Assembly: GCF_000298195.1 (NCBI RefSeq)
Contig: NZ_BAHC01000102.1
Location: 1 to 64,000, forward strand
Direction of reading: 5' to 3'
DNA from: Gordonia rhizosphera NBRC 16068
GTDB lineage: Bacteria > Actinomycetota > Actinomycetes > Mycobacteriales > Mycobacteriaceae
Length of the DNA: 64,000 bases
Shown: piece by piece, positions 48,641 to 57,964 of the stretch
How positions within the stretch are numbered: the stretch's first letter is position 1
Layout of the letters: every line of letters starts with the position of its first letter
Notes under the pieces: model-generated
What the model saw: the letters and a program-made list of their open reading frames with translations, nothing else
Database searches by the model: none
What the model was told of the DNA's origin: nothing
Program-made: the position numbers and the translations under genes

Positions 48641-49120
48641 TCACCGCGCGGCCTCGATGGCCTGCCACCGCCGTCGGTTGTGCCGGGCGTCGGCCAGCGC
48701 ATCGTGGGCGTCGCGCGGTGACGGCGGCAGGGCCGGGCGGCCGGCGGCCTCCCAGTGCTGGCGCAGCTCACGGGTGAACCGCGGTATCGACCGGGGCAGC
48801 GCGGTCATCGGCCCCCACAGCTGGCAGAGCACCACGTGGTCGTAGGCACCCACCCAGGCCCACAGTTCGACGTCGTCGCCCTCGGCGGTGAGGAAGTCCA
48901 GGAGGTCGTCCCGGATCTGTCGACGGCTGCGCCATGCCGGCGACGACGGCGACGGCAGTTTGGGCAACACGTTGGCCCGTACCCACTCCCCTGCCCGCCC
49001 CGGGTCGAACTCGGTGGACACCGCGTAGAATTCCCGTCCGTCCTCGGCAACCACACCGATCGACACAAGTTCGATGGTGGTGCCGTCCTCGATAAACTCC
49101 GAGTCGTAGAAGAACCGCAT
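48641..49120 (-). CDS. Rv2179c-type 3'-5' exoribonuclease
   Basis: A 159-residue small DEDDh-type exoribonuclease. The first metal-binding pair D6 and E8 is in RFFYDSEFIEDG, a middle Asp lies in WAWVGAYDHVVL, and the last His/Asp pair is in RDAHDALADARHN. The M. tuberculosis homologue Rv2179c degrades the 3' overhangs of double-stranded RNA. The ATG at 49120 matches the family start; an in-frame GTG two codons up is the alternative. It lies 30 bases upstream of aroG on the same strand, a likely operon. Confidence 0.93.
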   Translation of the reverse strand: MRFFYDSEFIEDGTTIELVSIGVVAEDGREFYAVSTEFDPGRAGEWVRANVLPKLPSPSSPAWRSRRQIRDDLLDFLTAEGDDVELWAWVGAYDHVVLCQLWGPMTALPRSIPRFTRELRQHWEAAGRPALPPSPRDAHDALADARHNRRRWQAIEAAR

Positions 49121-49165
49121 GGCCACCAGTATTCACACACCACGTGAGCAGGGATCGCGCAGACC

Positions 49166-50521
49166 ATGACACCTCTCTCCGCGGCCGACACCCGACTGCA
49201 CCGCTGGACGCCGTCGCGACGCGCCCGCGCGGCCATCGCCGCGCTGGCGGTCACCTCGGCGACCCTGCAGATCATCGGGGTCCCGTTCACCTCGAGCTTC
49301 GGCACCCGGACCCGCATCGACCTCGACGTCTACCGCCTCGGCGCGCAGATCTGGCAGCAGGGTCAGAGCCTCTACGCCGACGGCTCGATGCCGTTCACCA
49401 CCGACGGCATCTGGCTGCCGTTCACCTATCCGCCGTTCGCCGCACTCGGTTTCGTCCCGCTCGGAGCCCTCGGACTCGGCATCGCGGGGCTGCTGATCTC
49501 GGTGACCACCGTCGCGCTCACCGTCGTCATCCTGCACATCGTGCTGGGGGTGCTCGCCGTCGGGTCCCGCACGAATCGGTGGTGGATCGCGCTGCTGCTC
49601 ACCGCCGGGGTGGTCTGGCTGAACCCGATGTGGATGACCCTCGGGTTCGGACAGGTCAACATCATCCTGATGGCGATGATCGTCGCCGACATCTTCGTGG
49701 TCGGGCGGGGAGCCGGTCGAGCGCGGTCCGGACCGTTGCGGGGAGTGCTGACCGGGCTCGCCGCCGCGGTCAAACTGACCCCGCTGGTGTTCGTCGCGGT
49801 CTTCGGCGCGGCCCGGCAGTGGCGGGCGGCGCTCACCGCCGCGGCAACGTTCCTGGCGGCCGGTGCGCTTGCCTGGATCTGGATGCCGGCCGACTCCCTC
49901 GGCTACTGGACGCACACGCTCTTCCAGACCAGCCGGATCGGCGATCCGGGCGGCCCGATCAATCAGAACCTCAATGCGATGTGGATCCGGTTGGTGCCGA
50001 AATCGGCGACCGCCGACCAGTTCCTGTGGCTGACGAGCGCGGTGGCGGTCACCGCGCTCGCGGTGGCCGCCGTCCGGGCGTGCCGTCCGGTCGCCGCCTT
50101 CGCGGCCCTGCGCGCACCGGGCCCGGTTGACCCCGCCGCGGGTGTGGCGGCGATGGCGAGCACCGGAGCGGTCGCCGTGTGGGGTCTGCTCGTGTCGCCG
50201 ACGTCATGGGCGCACCACTGGGTGTGGGCGATACCGGTGATCCTCACGGCCACGGTGGTCGCCGCGCGCTGCGCCGATCGCCGATCGGCGATCGCTTACG
50301 CCACACTGGCGCTCACCGGTACGGTGATCTTCGCGCTCGGCCCCTTCCAGTTCCTGTCCCCCGCCATCCGCGACTGGTCGATCATCGACCACCTGATCGG
50401 CAACGCGTACACGGTGTGGGGACTGGGTTTTCTCGTGTTGGCCTGGCTGCTGCCCCCACGATTCGGCGCCGCCGAGACGGCCACCGGTCGACCGGCACTG
50501 GCCGACGCCGCGCCGGCGTGA
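49166..50521 (+). CDS. GT87-type mannosyltransferase (alpha-1,2, lipomannan/LAM-type)
   Basis: A 451-residue polytopic GT87/DUF2029 protein using polyprenyl-phosphomannose. The catalytic Asp is in the first loop, RTRIDLDVYRLGAQIW, then LPFTYPPFAALGF and GFGQVNIILM typical of the family. The Rv2181 homologue at this position adds alpha-1,2 mannose branches to lipomannan and LAM. It is the only plus-strand gene in this stretch, divergent from the exoribonuclease and convergent with the PlsC gene 4 bases away. Confidence 0.88.
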   Translation: MTPLSAADTRLHRWTPSRRARAAIAALAVTSATLQIIGVPFTSSFGTRTRIDLDVYRLGAQIWQQGQSLYADGSMPFTTDGIWLPFTYPPFAALGFVPLGALGLGIAGLLISVTTVALTVVILHIVLGVLAVGSRTNRWWIALLLTAGVVWLNPMWMTLGFGQVNIILMAMIVADIFVVGRGAGRARSGPLRGVLTGLAAAVKLTPLVFVAVFGAARQWRAALTAAATFLAAGALAWIWMPADSLGYWTHTLFQTSRIGDPGGPINQNLNAMWIRLVPKSATADQFLWLTSAVAVTALAVAAVRACRPVAAFAALRAPGPVDPAAGVAAMASTGAVAVWGLLVSPTSWAHHWVWAIPVILTATVVAARCADRRSAIAYATLALTGTVIFALGPFQFLSPAIRDWSIIDHLIGNAYTVWGLGFLVLAWLLPPRFGAAETATGRPALADAAPA

Positions 50522-50525
50522 ACGC

Positions 50526-51236
50526 TCAGGCGGCCGACGCCGGCTTCTCCTCGGCCGGCGGTGCGGTCTTCTTCTTGAGCGAGGCCGCGTAGATGTCCAC
50601 GTACTGCTGGCCGGTGAGCTGCATGAGCTCGTACATGATCTCGTCGGTCACGGCGCGCTCGATGAAACGGTTGCCCTGCATGCCCTCGTAGCGGGCGAAG
50701 TTCAGCGGCTTGCCGATCTTGACGGAGATGCGTGCGGGACGCGGGATCACCGACCCGGGAGGGTTCAGCTTCTCGGTGTTGATCATCGCGACCGGGATGA
50801 CCGGGACACCGGTGTCGAGCGCGATCCGCGCGAGCCCGGTCTTGCCCTTGTAGAGCCGACCGTCGGGTGATCGGGTGCCCTCCGGGTACATACCCATCAG
50901 CTGACCGGCCTCGAGCTGACGCCGAGCGGCGGTCAGTGCGCCGGAGGCCGCCTCCGCGCCGGAGCGGTCGATCGGAATCTGTCCCACGGCGGTGAAGAAC
51001 CACCGCTGGAACGCGCCCTTGAGGCCGGTCCCCGTGAAGTACTCACTCTTGGCCAGGAAATAGATCCGCCGGTTCACCATCAGGGGCAGGTAGAAGCTGT
51101 CCATCACCGCGAGGTGATTGGAGGCGAGGATCGCCGGGCCGCGGGCGGGGATGTTCTCCAGACCCTCGATCGTGGGACGTCCCAGAAGGCGGAGAATCGG
51201 TCCCAACAAAACGTGCTTGAACGCCCAGTACCACAT
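50526..51236 (-). CDS. PlsC-like 1-acylglycerol-3-phosphate acyltransferase
   Basis: Membrane acyltransferase of 236 residues that acylates lysophosphatidic acid or a related glycolipid acceptor. The catalytic HX4D motif is NHLAVMD (H41, D46) and the acceptor-binding motif is YPEGTRS (117-123). The ATG at 51236 is fixed by a GGAG site; upstream extension would lengthen it by 13 residues. It is the counterpart of Rv2182c and sits near pimB, so an acyl step of phospholipid or PIM synthesis is plausible. Confidence 0.9.
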   Translation of the reverse strand: MWYWAFKHVLLGPILRLLGRPTIEGLENIPARGPAILASNHLAVMDSFYLPLMVNRRIYFLAKSEYFTGTGLKGAFQRWFFTAVGQIPIDRSGAEAASGALTAARRQLEAGQLMGMYPEGTRSPDGRLYKGKTGLARIALDTGVPVIPVAMINTEKLNPPGSVIPRPARISVKIGKPLNFARYEGMQGNRFIERAVTDEIMYELMQLTGQQYVDIYAASLKKKTAPPAEEKPASAA

Positions 51237-51315
51237 CAAAGACTCCGCACCTCGTCGATCGCCGCCAACCCCCAACCCCCGACCTTACCCACAGAAACGA
51301 TACACAGCCTCAGGT

Positions 51316-52293
51316 TCAGCCGCGTAACGTGTCGGTGACCGCCGCCCTGATGCCTTGCCGCGCAACCTCTGCCGCGCCGACCACGCCGGCGCTCTCGCCG
51401 AGCTGGGTCCCCCGGATCCGGGCGAGCTGGCGGTGACCGGAGCCGGTCACCAGCCGCGCGTAGTGTTCGCGGGCCTCGTCGAGGAATAGCCCCGATGCGG
51501 CCCCGACACCACCCGCCAGGACGATCAGGTCGGGATCGAAGATGTCGGCGATCATCGCGAGTCCCTGGCCCAGCGATGCGGCGAACTGCGCGAACGCGGC
51601 CAGCGCCACGGCGTCCCCGTCGGCCGCCGCGCCGGCCACCCGACGACCGGTCAGCGACCCCGGGTCGGCGGCGACGTCGGCGGCGAGCTGGCTGCGTCCC
51701 CAGTCGCCGTCGGCCAGCAACTCGATCACGGTGTCCACCAGCGCAGTACCGCTGCAGTAGCGCTCCCAGCAGCCGAGCTTGCCGCAGGAGCAGGGCCGTC
51801 CACCGGGCACTACCGTGAGGTGCCCGAGTTCGGGGGCGACACCGAAACTGCCCCGGTAGATCTCGCCGTCGAGCAGTAGACCCGCACCGATCCCGGTGCC
51901 GATCGCGAGCACCAGCGAGTTATGTCCGCGTGCCGCCGCCCCGAATCGCCACTCGGCCACCGCCGCGGCGTTCGCATCATGTTCGAGGAAGACGGGAATC
52001 CCTATGCGGGCGGTCATGTCGTCGGCCACCCGGGCCTCGCGCCACGGCAGATGCGGGGCGAAACGGATCATCTGGCGATCGGGGGTGAGGAAGCCGGCGA
52101 TGGCCAGGCCGACCGCCTTGGCCGCCCACCGTGAGGTCAGCTCGCCGACGAGGCGATCCAGGCAGTGTTCGAGTGCACCGGCGGTCGGTGGGGTGGCCGC
52201 GCGCAGCGTGTCGAGCATCACGCCGTGATCGTCGACCACCGAGGCACGCACACTGGTACCGCCAATATCGATTCCGATCGTCAAGTCGCCCAT
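51316..52293 (-). CDS. glk: ROK-family glucokinase
   Basis: A 325-residue sugar kinase of the ROK family that phosphorylates glucose. It has the phosphate-binding DIGGTSVRA (D9 to A17), the catalytic EHDANAA (D106) and the zinc site H158 with CSCGKLGCWE (C168, C170, C175). ROK repressors carry an N-terminal HTH, absent here, which supports the kinase role. Its ATG overlaps the stop of the upstream small gene by one base. Confidence 0.9.
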   Translation of the reverse strand: MGDLTIGIDIGGTSVRASVVDDHGVMLDTLRAATPPTAGALEHCLDRLVGELTSRWAAKAVGLAIAGFLTPDRQMIRFAPHLPWREARVADDMTARIGIPVFLEHDANAAAVAEWRFGAAARGHNSLVLAIGTGIGAGLLLDGEIYRGSFGVAPELGHLTVVPGGRPCSCGKLGCWERYCSGTALVDTVIELLADGDWGRSQLAADVAADPGSLTGRRVAGAAADGDAVALAAFAQFAASLGQGLAMIADIFDPDLIVLAGGVGAASGLFLDEAREHYARLVTGSGHRQLARIRGTQLGESAGVVGAAEVARQGIRAAVTDTLRG

Positions 52294-52709
52294 CAGATCT
52301 CACCCTCGGACTCGTAGCGCCGCGCACGAGGTGGCCCGGTCGGGTCGATGCGGACCGCGATCGGCTGATAGTGCTGCGTCGGATCGGGACCCGGGCCCGG
52401 CGCAGACCGCAGCGCAGTGGCCACCGCCTCGAGCACCGCGATGAGGGCCGCGATCAGGCGGGCCAGCAGATCGCCGATTTCGGCGAGCAGGGACGTGATC
52501 TCGCCGGTGACGTCGACGAACGACGCGGCATCACCGCCCGGACCGGCCGCGGCCGCGGCGTGCCCGGGGGTTCCGCCGAACAGTGACGCGAGTTGATCGA
52601 TCTGTCCGGCCACCCCGAGCAGGAATTCCCGTATCGGATCGGGGCCCGCACCGCGGGTATGACGATGGGTGTGCTGGTCACCGTGACCACTCGTATCGTC
52701 CGAGGTCAT
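52293..52709 (-). CDS. Small hypothetical protein (His-rich N-terminus, amphipathic helices)
   Basis: A 138-residue protein of unknown function. The first 25 residues are His/Thr/Asp/Gly-rich (GHGDQHTHRHTRG, possible metal binding); a helical, Leu/Ala-rich segment (about residues 66-98: ITSLLAEIGDLLARLIAALIAVLEA) could bind membrane or pack as a coiled coil; the tail is Pro/Arg-rich. AGGAG lies 10 bases before the ATG. It is cotranslated with glk. Confidence 0.65.
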   Translation of the reverse strand: MTSDDTSGHGDQHTHRHTRGAGPDPIREFLLGVAGQIDQLASLFGGTPGHAAAAAGPGGDAASFVDVTGEITSLLAEIGDLLARLIAALIAVLEAVATALRSAPGPGPDPTQHYQPIAVRIDPTGPPRARRYESEGEI

Positions 52710-52774
52710 GTGGGCAGTTCTCCTGTCCGGCTCGCAGGTAGTCTACGCGACGCCGATCGGGCCAGATCCGCCCG

Positions 52775-54007
52775 TCATCGACCCTTGGGCCACACCGCCG
52801 GATCCGGCACGAAGCGGACCGAGAGCTCCGTCCCGTCCCAGGCCGCGTCGACGACGACGCACCGGCGCAGCACCGAGGGCAGACGCACCGGATGGCGGAA
52901 GCCGTCGACGGTGACCAGCAGGTCGTCACCGGACCGCCCCAACCCGAGGCCGTCCGCGTCGGGAAGACGTTGACGCCACGTGAGCTGATAGACCGGCGAC
53001 CGTCCGGTGCCGGGATCGGGTCCGGGGACCTCGGTCACCCGCGCCGCCCCCGAACCACGACGATGTCCGTTCGGCGACGGGAGAACGACACTCAGCTTGC
53101 GCAGCCGGGCGGCCCGATCAATCGGGTCGTCGAGACGTCGGATCTCGCTGATCTCCACCCGGGCGTCGTCCCCCTCCACGACCGACCGTAGCCGACCGAC
53201 GCGATTCGCGCACTCGTCGGGCCCGCCGGCGGCGCCGCCGACACCGTGGTTGAGCATCACCGATCGCACCGCCAACCCCATCACGTCGGAGGCCGCCAGG
53301 AAATGCGGCAACAACCGCTCGGCGCGGTCGTCGGCACCGACCACCACATGGGTGGCCACCGTATGCGGATCGGTCATCAGCTCGGTGATGTCGAGACAGT
53401 CGCGGTCGATGGCGTCGACGGCCGCGGTCAGCTGCGCCATGACCGGCCGCTCGCCGGCGGCGGCGAGGCGGCGGTGTCGGGGCCAGAGCCGGTTGACGGA
53501 CTGGCTGAGCACCGACGACGCGCGCAGGAACTCGAACGGGTCACCGTGCCCGGACGCGTCGACGACGATCCTGCGCCAGGTTCCGCTGACCGCCTCGTCG
53601 CGGATGCGGCGCAGCACCAGGAAGTCCTCGACGCCGGGAAGTGTCGCGATCTCCCCGGACGCGATGTCGGTCAGAGCGCCCAGCCCCGGCAGGGACACCT
53701 TCGACCGGCTCAACGTCTCCGCCAGGACGGAGGTGAAGTCCGACCAGGTCCGTTCGAGCAGCGCGAGACGGTCCAGGGACAGCAGATGCACACCGGCGGA
53801 CACCGCGACGGGCTCGTCGGTATGCCGGAAGACGCCGAGCATACGGGCCGTCGGCGACAAACGGTCGACGGTGACCAGCAAGGTGTCGCGGTCCGGGGTG
53901 CGCAGGGGCGAGCGGGCGGCCGGGTCGGCCCGACGACGGCGGACACCGCCGAGCGCGCCGGCCGCCGCGGTCACCGAGACCCCGGCGCCACCCGGCCCGA
54001 TCAGCAC
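52775..54007 (-). CDS. ArsA/GET3-like protein with degenerate P-loop
   Basis: A 410-residue protein of the ArsA/anion-pump ATPase-like family, corresponding to Rv2184c in position. The N-terminal deviant Walker A reads GPGGAGVSV where active members have GKGGVGKST, so both conserved lysines are absent and ATP hydrolysis is doubtful. Further ArsA-like features are DASGHGDPFEFLR (switch-like) and VVVGADDRAERLL. The GTG at 54007 starts directly before the P-loop; the open frame continues upstream without a good start. It lies in an operon-like run with two SRPBCC genes. Confidence 0.72.
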   Translation of the reverse strand: MLIGPGGAGVSVTAAAGALGGVRRRRADPAARSPLRTPDRDTLLVTVDRLSPTARMLGVFRHTDEPVAVSAGVHLLSLDRLALLERTWSDFTSVLAETLSRSKVSLPGLGALTDIASGEIATLPGVEDFLVLRRIRDEAVSGTWRRIVVDASGHGDPFEFLRASSVLSQSVNRLWPRHRRLAAAGERPVMAQLTAAVDAIDRDCLDITELMTDPHTVATHVVVGADDRAERLLPHFLAASDVMGLAVRSVMLNHGVGGAAGGPDECANRVGRLRSVVEGDDARVEISEIRRLDDPIDRAARLRKLSVVLPSPNGHRRGSGAARVTEVPGPDPGTGRSPVYQLTWRQRLPDADGLGLGRSGDDLLVTVDGFRHPVRLPSVLRRCVVVDAAWDGTELSVRFVPDPAVWPKGR

Positions 54008-54027
54008 ATGTAGGGGCGTGAGATCGA

Positions 54028-54465
54028 TCAGTCTTCGACCCTCTTCTTCAGGTCGTTGAGCGCCGCCTCGGTGATGGCCTTCTCGGCACGCCGTTTCAGC
54101 TGGCCGATCATCGGCACGAGCGGGTCGACGGTCAGCTCGTAGGTGACCTTGGTGGAACCCGGAACCTGCTGCGAGAGAACGTAACGCCCGCGTTGCTCAC
54201 GCTGCAGCTCGCTGCTCACCAGGCTCCAGGAGACCGCAAGACCGTCGACATCCCACTCATAGGAGAGCACATAGGTGTCCTGCAGCACGCCGGCATCGAG
54301 GACGAACCGTACCTCGCGGGCACGGCCGTGCGACCCCATCACGGTCACCTCGACCTCACGGGCCGCCGACACCCAGTCCGGGTAGTTCGGGAAGTCGGCG
54401 ATGACGGCCATGATCGCGTCCGGGTCGGCGTTGATGACGATCGAGCGTTCGGTGTGTTCGGCCAT
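54028..54465 (-). CDS. SRPBCC/polyketide cyclase-like protein
   Basis: A 145-residue START/Bet v1-like (SRPBCC) protein that is predicted to hold a hydrophobic ligand. It begins EHTERSIVINADPDAIMAVIADFPNYPDW (motif region), the usual SRPBCC N-terminal strand-helix pattern, and ends with a helix. The ligand is unknown. The ATG at 54465 overlaps the stop of the preceding SRPBCC gene by one base, so both are cotranslated. It corresponds to the Rv2185c position. Confidence 0.88.
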   Translation of the reverse strand: MAEHTERSIVINADPDAIMAVIADFPNYPDWVSAAREVEVTVMGSHGRAREVRFVLDAGVLQDTYVLSYEWDVDGLAVSWSLVSSELQREQRGRYVLSQQVPGSTKVTYELTVDPLVPMIGQLKRRAEKAITEAALNDLKKRVED

Positions 54466-54911
54466 CAGATCTCCGCCCGCTCGGTCTGTCCGGCGGCGTC
54501 GGCACCCACCGCCGGTCCCCCGACGATACGTCCGGCCTCCAGACGGTCCTTGACCTCGAAGGACATCGCCTTGCCTGCGACCCGTCGGCGATGGTTCTCG
54601 GCCGTCAGCCGGTCGGCCCGTGCCCGCGGGGACGCCGGCAATTCGACCGCCGGCTCGGCGTGCAGGAAGTAGTGCAGGACGAATCCGTCCAGCACCGGTT
54701 CGCACCAGATCTCCATCGTGCCCGTCAGCGGTCCCCCGACCTGCCATCGCACCCCCTGCGCCCCACGGTCCTCGGTCACGCTCAGACCCAGATCCGGCCA
54801 CCAGCGCCGCCAGTTCGCCCGGTCGGAGACCTCGGCGGCCACCATCGACGGTGCGGCGGCGACGAAGGTCTCATCGGCCACCTGAATGCTCGTCACGTCC
54901 ACTAGCTTCAC
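54465..54911 (-). CDS. SRPBCC-like protein
   Basis: A 148-residue protein that resembles the SRPBCC fold: strand ETFVAAAPSMVAAEVSDRANWRRWWPD at the start, then a curved-sheet pattern and a helical tail with AENHRRRVAGKAM. It is distantly related to the adjacent SRPBCC protein and corresponds to Rv2186c. The likely start is GTG at 54911 with a GTG three codons later as an alternative. It is divergent from fadD15. Confidence 0.78.
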   Translation of the reverse strand: MKLVDVTSIQVADETFVAAAPSMVAAEVSDRANWRRWWPDLGLSVTEDRGAQGVRWQVGGPLTGTMEIWCEPVLDGFVLHYFLHAEPAVELPASPRARADRLTAENHRRRVAGKAMSFEVKDRLEAGRIVGGPAVGADAAGQTERAEI

Positions 54912-55015
54912 ACATTCGACCGAAACCCGGTAAGGGACATCGGCACGTGCTCCGAGACCCGACCCGGGGCAGCGATACGATCAGGGACAAAAGCGACACG
55001 GCGAAGGGTGCCCAG

Positions 55016-56815
55016 ATGACTGAGTTCAGCGTTCCCGCACATTTCACCATCTCCGAGGACGAGAACTGCACGGACATCCTCTTCGGGATCGCCGAACGCC
55101 AACCCGACAAGGTCATGTTCCGCCGCAAGAGCGGCTCAGACTGGGCGCCGGTGCGGGCCGGCGAGACCGCCGCCCAGATCACCGCGCTGGCCAAGGGACT
55201 CATCGCCGAGGGCATCGAACCCGGTGACCGTGTCGCGTTGCTGTCCCGCACCCGCCTCGAGTGGAACCTTCTCGACTTCGCCATCTGGTGCGCCGGAGCG
55301 ATCACGGTGCCGATCTACGACTCGTCGGCGGGGCCGCAGATCGAATGGATCATGAAGGATTCCGGCGCCACCGCGATCATCGTCGAGGACGACGCCCACC
55401 GCGCCATCGTCGAAGGCATCGACGGCCTCGAGTCGGTACGCCTGTACCAGATCGATACGTCGGGCGACGACGGCGCGCTCGCCCGCCTCTCCTCGGCCGG
55501 CGCCGAGATGTCCGACGACGAAGTGGCCAAGCGGCGGGCGAACCTGCGCTCCGCCGACCCCGCCACACTCATCTACACCTCGGGGACCACCGGGCGGCCG
55601 AAGGGCTGCGAGCTGACCCACGCCAACATGCTGTCGGAGGTGCGTGGCGTCCTCGAGAGCGATATGCGCACCATGCTCGGACCGGGCCGGCGGATGCTGA
55701 TGTTCCTCCCGCTGGCCCACGTGCTGGCCCGCGCCATCACGCTGATCGCCATCGAGTCCGGGGTCGAGGTCGGGCACTGGGCCGACACCCGAACCCTGGT
55801 ACCCGAGTTCGCGTCGTTCCGTCCATCACTGATCCTGTCCGTGCCCCGGGTCTTCGAGAAGGTGTTCAACACGGCGCGGCAGCAGGCCCACGACGGCGGC
55901 AAGGGACGCATCTTCGATGCCGCCGCCGACACCGCGATCGAGTATTCGATCGCCTCCGAGCGCGGGTCGGTCGGTCTACTCCTCAAGGTCAAGCACGCCG
56001 TGTTCGACCGCCTCGTGTACGGGCGGCTGCGCGCCGCACTCGGCGGTCAGTGCGAGATGGCCGTCTCCGGCGGGGCCCCGCTCGGGGCCCGGCTCGGCCA
56101 TTTCTTCCGGGGTGTCGGGATACCGGTCTACGAGGGGTACGGACTCACCGAGACGACCGCCGCGTTCGGCGTCAACACCCCGGGTGCGGTGAAGGTCGGT
56201 ACCGTCGGAAAGCCGTTGCCCGGCAACAGCGCGCGGCTCGCCGACGACGGCGAGGTGTTGCTGCGGGGCCGGGTGGTGTTCGGCGGCTACTGGCACAACC
56301 CGGAGGCCACCGCGTCGTCGATCAAGGACGGTTGGTTCCACACCGGCGATCTCGGGCGGATCGACGACGAGGGTTTCCTCAGCATCATCGGACGCAAGAA
56401 GGAACTCATCGTCACCGCCGGCGGCAAAAACGTCTCGCCGGCCGGCCTCGAGGACGTGATCCGCGCGCACTACCTGGTCTCGCAGGCCGTCGTGGTCGGT
56501 GATCACAAACCGTTCATCGGCGCGCTGATCACCATCGACCCGGAAACCTTCCCCGGTTGGAAGGAGCATCAGCACAAAGAGGAGTCGGCCACCGTCGCCG
56601 ATCTCGCCGACGACGAGGATCTGCGCGCCACGGTGCAGGAGGCGATCGACGAGGCCAACACGACCGTGTCGAAGGCGGAGGCCATCAAGAAGTTCCGCAT
56701 CCTGTCCGCCGACCTCACCGAGGAGACCGGGGAGCTGACCCCGACGTTGAAGGTGAAGCGCAACGTGGTGGTCGACAAGTTCGCCGGCGAGATCGAGGCC
56801 CTCTACGCCAAGTGA
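55016..56815 (+). CDS. fadD15: Long-chain fatty acid-CoA ligase FadD15
   Basis: Activates fatty acids to acyl-CoA by way of acyl-AMP. The 599-residue protein carries the AMP-binding P-loop YTSGTTGRPKG (187-197), the YEGYGLTETT motif, the TGD of HTGDLGRID and the C-terminal GRKKELIVTAGGKNVSP lid, followed by a lysine-rich acyl-adenylate end. GAAGGG precedes the ATG at 55016. A TACGAT box at 54976-54981 is a possible -10 sequence. Located between the SRPBCC genes and pimB, as in M. tuberculosis. Confidence 0.95.
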   Translation: MTEFSVPAHFTISEDENCTDILFGIAERQPDKVMFRRKSGSDWAPVRAGETAAQITALAKGLIAEGIEPGDRVALLSRTRLEWNLLDFAIWCAGAITVPIYDSSAGPQIEWIMKDSGATAIIVEDDAHRAIVEGIDGLESVRLYQIDTSGDDGALARLSSAGAEMSDDEVAKRRANLRSADPATLIYTSGTTGRPKGCELTHANMLSEVRGVLESDMRTMLGPGRRMLMFLPLAHVLARAITLIAIESGVEVGHWADTRTLVPEFASFRPSLILSVPRVFEKVFNTARQQAHDGGKGRIFDAAADTAIEYSIASERGSVGLLLKVKHAVFDRLVYGRLRAALGGQCEMAVSGGAPLGARLGHFFRGVGIPVYEGYGLTETTAAFGVNTPGAVKVGTVGKPLPGNSARLADDGEVLLRGRVVFGGYWHNPEATASSIKDGWFHTGDLGRIDDEGFLSIIGRKKELIVTAGGKNVSPAGLEDVIRAHYLVSQAVVVGDHKPFIGALITIDPETFPGWKEHQHKEESATVADLADDEDLRATVQEAIDEANTTVSKAEAIKKFRILSADLTEETGELTPTLKVKRNVVVDKFAGEIEALYAK

Positions 56816-56842
56816 CCGCTGCCGGCCCGGAGGCGTTGACCC

Positions 56843-57964
56843 TCAGAGGAGTTGGCGCAGCCGCGCGGCCATGGCGCGCCACTGCCAGGACTGCACGGCA
56901 TGTTCCCGGCCCCGGGCGCCCATCTCCGCTGCCGCGGCCGGGTCGGCGAGGATCGCGGTGATCGCCAGCGCGACCGCGTCGATGTCGGTGCCATCGACCA
57001 CCGTCCCGGTGACCCCCTCGACGACGGTTTCCGGCGCCCCGCCCGACGCCCCGGCGACGACCGGTACACCGGTGGCCGACGCTTCGAGGTAGACGATCCC
57101 GAGACCTTCGACGTCCAGTCCCCGCCCCCGGGTCCGCGCCGGCATCGCGAACACATCGGCGACGTTGTGGTAGGCCGGGAGTTCGGACGCGGGCACGGAT
57201 CCGGTGAACACCACGTGCTTGCCCATCCCGGTCTGCTCGGCCAACCGGTGCAGCGACTCGGCGTAGGGACCACCGCCGACGACGATGAGCACGACATCGC
57301 CGACTTCTCGGCGGATGAGCGGCAGTGCGCGGATCAGCGTGTCCTGCCCCTTACGCGGCACCAGCCGCGACAGGCATAGGATCGTCGGGCGCCCGCCGAG
57401 ACCGAGTCGATCCCGAATGCGTTGCCGTGCCTGCGGATCCGGACGGAATCGGTCGGTGTCCACCCCCGGTGGCAGGTACTCCAGCGCCCCCCGCGCCCCG
57501 AAGGCGGCCGCGAACCGTCCGCGGGTGTAGCGGCTGACGAAGGTCACGACGTCGACGTGGGCTCCGATGAACGTCAGCACCTGTCGCGCGATCGGCAGCA
57601 TCGACCAGCCGACCTCGTGACCGTGCGTGCTCGCGATCACCCGGTTGGCACCGGCGCGACGCATCGCCGGGGCGAGCACCGCCAGCGGTGCGGCCGCGCC
57701 GAACCAGACCGTCGAGATCTCGTGTTTCCGAATGATCTTCGCGGCCCGGCGGGCGACGAACGGGGTTGGCAGCATCAGCGTCGTCGGGTGCCGGTACACC
57801 GTGTAGGGCACCCGGGCGTCGAAGTCCTCGTGGCCTTTCCAGCGCGGCGCGTAGACGATCACGTCGTCCGGGGGTAGCCGGTCGACCAGATTCTGCAGAT
57901 AGGACTGGATGCCCCCGGGGCGTGGCGGAAAGTCGTTCGTGATCAACAGGGTCCGGCGCATCAT
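56843..57964 (-). CDS. pimB: GT4 mannosyltransferase of PIM synthesis (PimB-like)
   Basis: A 373-residue GT4 glycosyltransferase corresponding to PimB' (Rv2188c), which adds the second mannose to PIM1. It starts MRRTLLITNDFPPRPGGIQSYL, with the GG acceptor loop, then ASTHGHEVGWSML, LSRLVPRKGQD and the C-terminal donor site GLGIVYLEASATGVPVVAG (motif region). The ATG at 57964 overlaps the lipoprotein gene stop upstream (ATGA), so they are cotranslated. PIM is the anchor for lipomannan and LAM built by the MptA- and GT87-type enzymes in this window. Confidence 0.9.
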   Translation of the reverse strand: MMRRTLLITNDFPPRPGGIQSYLQNLVDRLPPDDVIVYAPRWKGHEDFDARVPYTVYRHPTTLMLPTPFVARRAAKIIRKHEISTVWFGAAAPLAVLAPAMRRAGANRVIASTHGHEVGWSMLPIARQVLTFIGAHVDVVTFVSRYTRGRFAAAFGARGALEYLPPGVDTDRFRPDPQARQRIRDRLGLGGRPTILCLSRLVPRKGQDTLIRALPLIRREVGDVVLIVVGGGPYAESLHRLAEQTGMGKHVVFTGSVPASELPAYHNVADVFAMPARTRGRGLDVEGLGIVYLEASATGVPVVAGASGGAPETVVEGVTGTVVDGTDIDAVALAITAILADPAAAAEMGARGREHAVQSWQWRAMAARLRQLL

